64,000 nucleotides of DNA from Bacteroides acidifaciens (GTDB taxonomy: Bacteria > Bacteroidota > Bacteroidia > Bacteroidales > Bacteroidaceae): contig NZ_JANJZR010000004.1 in NCBI RefSeq assembly GCF_024623065.1, forward strand, positions 1 through 64,000, written 5' to 3'. The position numbers were made by a program, and so were the translations under genes. The notes beneath the pieces were generated by a model. That model was not told where the DNA came from, ran no database searches, and saw only the letters and a program-made list of their open reading frames with translations. This document shows positions 61,885 through 64,000 of this stretch, piece by piece; the stretch's first letter is position 1; each line of letters begins with the position of its first letter.

Positions 61885-62262
61885 ATGAAAGAAGAAGATA
61901 CCCTATTGAAGAAGCTTGGTAAGGAAAATTCCTTCAAAGTGCCTGATGGCTACTTTGAAAATCTGACTTCGGAGGTAATGAATAAACTTCCTGAAAAAGA
62001 AAAAGTTGTTTTTGAGGAAGAATCTGTCAGCACATGGACAAGACTGAAACCATTGCTCTATCTCGCCGCTATGTTTGTGGGTGCGGCCCTGATTATCCGG
62101 GTAGCGTCGACAGAACACAAACCTGCTGCGGTCGATGAAGTGGCGGTGACGGAGGTAGATACTGAAGTTGTATCGGACGAAATGCTGGATGTGGCACTAG
62201 ACCGTGCCATGCTGGATGATTATTCGTTATATGTTTATTTGAGTGACGCAAGTGTAGAATGA
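61885..62262 (+). CDS. Small single-pass membrane protein, candidate anti-sigma factor
   Basis: A 125-residue protein. The N-terminal cytoplasmic part (GKENSFKVPDGYFENLTSEV) is a pattern I recall from Bacteroidota proteins encoded after ECF sigma factors. One transmembrane segment (about residues 52-70, LLYLAAMFVGAALIIRVA) is followed by a short acidic periplasmic tail. No zinc-binding anti-sigma motif (HxxxCxxC) is present. Its role is inferred from position between a sigma factor and a Spy-like protein. Confidence 0.7.
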   Translation: MKEEDTLLKKLGKENSFKVPDGYFENLTSEVMNKLPEKEKVVFEEESVSTWTRLKPLLYLAAMFVGAALIIRVASTEHKPAAVDEVAVTEVDTEVVSDEMLDVALDRAMLDDYSLYVYLSDASVE

Positions 62263-62289
62263 TTTATTAAAATTGATTGAATACAGAAA

Positions 62290-62757
62290 ATGAGAAAAGT
62301 AATCGCATTAGTCGTTTTGTTGTGTGGCTTTATGCCTGTTCTTTGGGCTGCTGACAGATGTGATCAGCATTTATCCCGGGAGGAGTTCAGGGCAAAACAA
62401 AAGGAATTCATTATCGAACAGGCTGGATTGAGTAACAAGGAGGCTGCTAAGTTTTTTCCCGTCTATTTTGAACTTCAGGATAAGAAGAAGAAGCTGAATG
62501 ATGAATCGTGGGATTTGATGCGCAAAGGTAAAGATGATAAGACGACGGAAGCTCAATATGCCGAAATCAACGATAAGATAGCCGACAATCGTATTGCTGC
62601 CGACCAACTTGATAAGACTTATCTGGGTAAGTTCAAGAAGATTCTTTCAAGTAAGAAGATATTTCTCGTGCAGCGTGCAGAAATGCGCTTCCACCGGGAG
62701 ATGATAAAAGGGATGAATCGTGGCAAGGATAAAGGAAACGATTCGAAGAAGAAATAA
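62290..62757 (+). CDS. Periplasmic Spy/CpxP-like helical protein
   Basis: A 155-residue exported protein with signal peptide (VIALVVLLCGFMPVLWA). The mature part is almost entirely charged helix: SREEFRAKQKEFIIEQAGLS, then KEAAKFFPVYFELQDKKKKL, with a very basic end (MNRGKDKGNDSKKK). Length and helix pattern resemble Spy/CpxP chaperones and heavy-metal sensors, often targets of envelope-stress sigma factors. It is last in the sigma operon, before two terminators. Confidence 0.75.
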   Translation: MRKVIALVVLLCGFMPVLWAADRCDQHLSREEFRAKQKEFIIEQAGLSNKEAAKFFPVYFELQDKKKKLNDESWDLMRKGKDDKTTEAQYAEINDKIADNRIAADQLDKTYLGKFKKILSSKKIFLVQRAEMRFHREMIKGMNRGKDKGNDSKKK

Positions 62758-62761
62758 AGAA

Positions 62762-62798
62762 AAACAGAGCGTCTATTTATGAATCAGATGCTCTGTTT
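62762..62798. terminator. Terminator hairpin after the sigma operon
   Basis: A 13-bp stem including one G.U pair (aaacagagcgtct with agatgctctgttt, loop of 11), immediately after the Spy-like gene. Confidence 0.85.
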
Positions 62799-62845
62799 GA
62801 TTTAATAAAGGCTCTACTCGCACAGAATAGAGCCTCCATTAAATC
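62799..62845. terminator. Second hairpin, mazG side
   Basis: A nested stem: gatttaat (62799-62806) with attaaatc (62838-62845), enclosing aggctcta (62809-62816) with tagagcct (62828-62835). It ends 17 nt before the mazG stop and probably serves the minus strand. Confidence 0.75.
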
Positions 62846-62862
62846 AATGTTACTCATAGGTC

Positions 62863-63651
62863 TTACAGTCCTTTTTTCTTTGCTTCATTCCAAATAGCAT
62901 CCATCTCTTCGAGAGACATATCTTTCAGGCTTTTTCCTTCCTTGATAGTATGTTCCTCCAAATAATTGAAGCGACGGATAAACTTTTGATTGGTAAGTTC
63001 CAAAGCATTATCAGGATTGATCTTGTAGAGACGCCCTGCATTGATAAGACTAAACATGACGTCACCGAATTCAGCCTCCGCCTTGTCCTTGTCCATATTA
63101 GCTACTTCATCCTGAAATTCTCCGATTTCTTCCTTCACTTTATTCCATACCTGTTCACGCTCTTCCCAGTCGAAACCTACATTACGGGCTTTGTCTTGAA
63201 TACGATAAGCCTTGATGAGCGAGGGGAGGGCAGTAGGTACACCGCTCAAGACACTCTTATTGCCGTCTTTCTCCTTTAGCTTCAACTGTTCCCAATTCTC
63301 GGAAACTTGTCCTGCCGTTTCCGCCTTTACTTCTCCGAATACATGGGGGTGACGGAAAATCAGTTTGTCGCACAGCTTGTCGCAAACATCTTTGATATCG
63401 AAATCTCCTGTTTCCGAACCTATCTTGGCGTAGAAAGCAACGTGCAGCAATACGTCTCCTAATTCTTTGCAAATATCCTTTTTGTCATCTCTCATCAGGG
63501 CGTCGCAAAGTTCGTAAGTCTCTTCTATGGTGTTTGGACGCAGACTTTCGTTGGTCTGTTTGCGGTCCCAGGGACATTTAACACGCAGTTCGTCGAGGAT
63601 ATCCAAGAAGCGTCCGAAGGCTTCCATCTGTTCTTGTCTGGTATGTGACAT
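62863..63651 (-). CDS. mazG: Nucleoside triphosphate pyrophosphohydrolase MazG
   Basis: A 262-residue enzyme hydrolysing NTPs to NMP and pyrophosphate. Two MazG helical domains are visible: the first with KCPWDRKQTNESLRPNTIEE and ELGDVLLHVAFYAKI (metal-binding EExxE/ExxD pattern), the second with EREQVWNKVKEEIGEFQDEV and AEFGDVMFSLINAGRLY. Length equals E. coli MazG. No mazE/mazF is near. The promoter is at 63712-63719. Confidence 0.95.
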   Translation of the reverse strand: MSHTRQEQMEAFGRFLDILDELRVKCPWDRKQTNESLRPNTIEETYELCDALMRDDKKDICKELGDVLLHVAFYAKIGSETGDFDIKDVCDKLCDKLIFRHPHVFGEVKAETAGQVSENWEQLKLKEKDGNKSVLSGVPTALPSLIKAYRIQDKARNVGFDWEEREQVWNKVKEEIGEFQDEVANMDKDKAEAEFGDVMFSLINAGRLYKINPDNALELTNQKFIRRFNYLEEHTIKEGKSLKDMSLEEMDAIWNEAKKKGL

Positions 63652-63711
63652 AAATCTGTTTTTTATTAAGGTTTTCGTATAATCTGTCCATGATTAGCAT
63701 CTATTTATATG

Positions 63712-63719
63712 CAAATATA
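63712..63719 (-). promoter_or_regulatory. Promoter -7 element of mazG (TATATTTG)
   Basis: The minus-strand match to TAnnTTTG lies 61 bases before the ATG. Confidence 0.55.
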
Positions 63720-63734
63720 CGTCAATTGCACCAT

Positions 63735-63768
63735 AAAAGTGCAGAAAAACATAGTTTTCTGCACTTTT
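63735..63768. terminator. Perfect 14-bp hairpin, probable terminator
   Basis: aaaagtgcagaaaa is perfectly inverted at 63755-63768 (loop acatag), flanked by attgca/tgcaat. Its A/T-rich stem ends fit a bidirectional terminator, although no gene ends beside it. The rest of 63769-63949 shows nothing I can support. Confidence 0.55.
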
Positions 63769-63949
63769 GTTGTGCAATAGAACTCTCGTTGCATGATATA
63801 TTTGGGGAAATGAGGAGGATTCGGACAGCCTGAAAAATAGTCTGTATAACCACAGAAAACCGTATGGATGATGAATGACAGGGGGATGTAGCAAGGGATA
63901 ATCTTTACCTGGTTATTTTCGTCCCTCTGTTAAAATAATCTTTTTTCTG

Positions 63950-63979
63950 TTTGATTTTATCTGATTATTGCTACTTTTG
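63950..63979 (+). promoter_or_regulatory. Promoter for a gene beyond the window
   Basis: TTTG at 63950-63953 and TACTTTTG at 63972-63979, spacing 18. A plus-strand transcript would start near 63986 and run out of the window; its gene is not visible. Confidence 0.6.
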
Positions 63980-64000
63980 TACATAACGCCTTGGAAAGGT

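Noticed and set aside
63694..63894. 66-codon minus-strand open frame
   Set aside because: It crosses the perfect hairpin at 63735-63768 and the mazG upstream region; no start signal or similarity.

Overview
The window looks like chromosomal DNA of a gut Bacteroides (B. thetaiotaomicron/ovatus group, inferred). The signs are many copies of the Bacteroidota promoter element TAnnTTTG, few Shine-Dalgarno sites, a SusC/SusD pair under an ECF-sigma/FecR switch, type III glutamine synthetase, and families typical of this phylum (DUF4270, DUF4836, DUF5063, DUF5687, FISUMP). Gene density is normal. No tRNA, rRNA, CRISPR array, insertion sequence or prophage is visible.

Layout. 0.1-9.8 kb: a rhomboid protease; a cytoplasmic storage-polysaccharide cluster (debranching enzyme, GT4 glycosyltransferase, GH57 amylase with a histone-H1-like tail); facing it a short starch-synthase-like protein and a DUF4270 lipoprotein; then panC-panD. 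9.9-15.7 kb: a fused NfnAB-like flavoprotein, a sugar MFS transporter, serS, and rplU-rpmA. 15.7-16.9 kb: a gene-poor stretch with several palindromic repeats and the start of a decayed TraB/GumN-family gene. 16.9-25.5 kb: an NlpC/P60 lipoprotein, an ABC ATPase with a DUF5687 membrane protein and an M16 protease, kdsA, a lipid-kinase-like gene and miaA. 25.5-26.1 kb: more palindromic repeats. 26.1-32.2 kb: an ABC permease/ATPase pair, a DUF4836 lipoprotein, rsmE, a bifunctional-nuclease-family gene and a nucleoside symporter. 32.4 kb: a probable small RNA on the minus strand. 32.6-42.5 kb: an RlmI-like methyltransferase, a 3'-5' exonuclease and a DUF5063 protein in one operon; ftsK, a LolA-like carrier and trxB in another; a Crp/Fnr regulator; and glnN. 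42.6-43.3 kb: a third repeat-rich gap. 43.3-56.4 kb: a DUF5686-like outer-membrane protein, then a seven-gene minus-strand locus running ECF sigma, FecR, SusC, SusD, degenerate metallopeptidase-like lipoprotein, FISUMP lipoprotein, double thioredoxin. 56.6-63.7 kb: rpsA; then rnz, L,D-transpeptidase, a second ECF sigma, a membrane protein and a Spy-like periplasmic protein; and mazG.

How it works together. Most of the window is housekeeping (translation, cofactors, envelope, redox, nitrogen). The accessory part is the SusCD locus. It has no glycoside hydrolase and instead carries thiol-redox and lipoprotein partners, so its substrate may not be an ordinary glycan. The best non-coding signals are (i) a roughly 70-nt RNA with its own promoter and terminator whose 5' half is complementary to a susC-type translation start, and (ii) a set of intergenic palindromes in three gene-poor gaps, where related copies differ in the same way in both hairpin arms.
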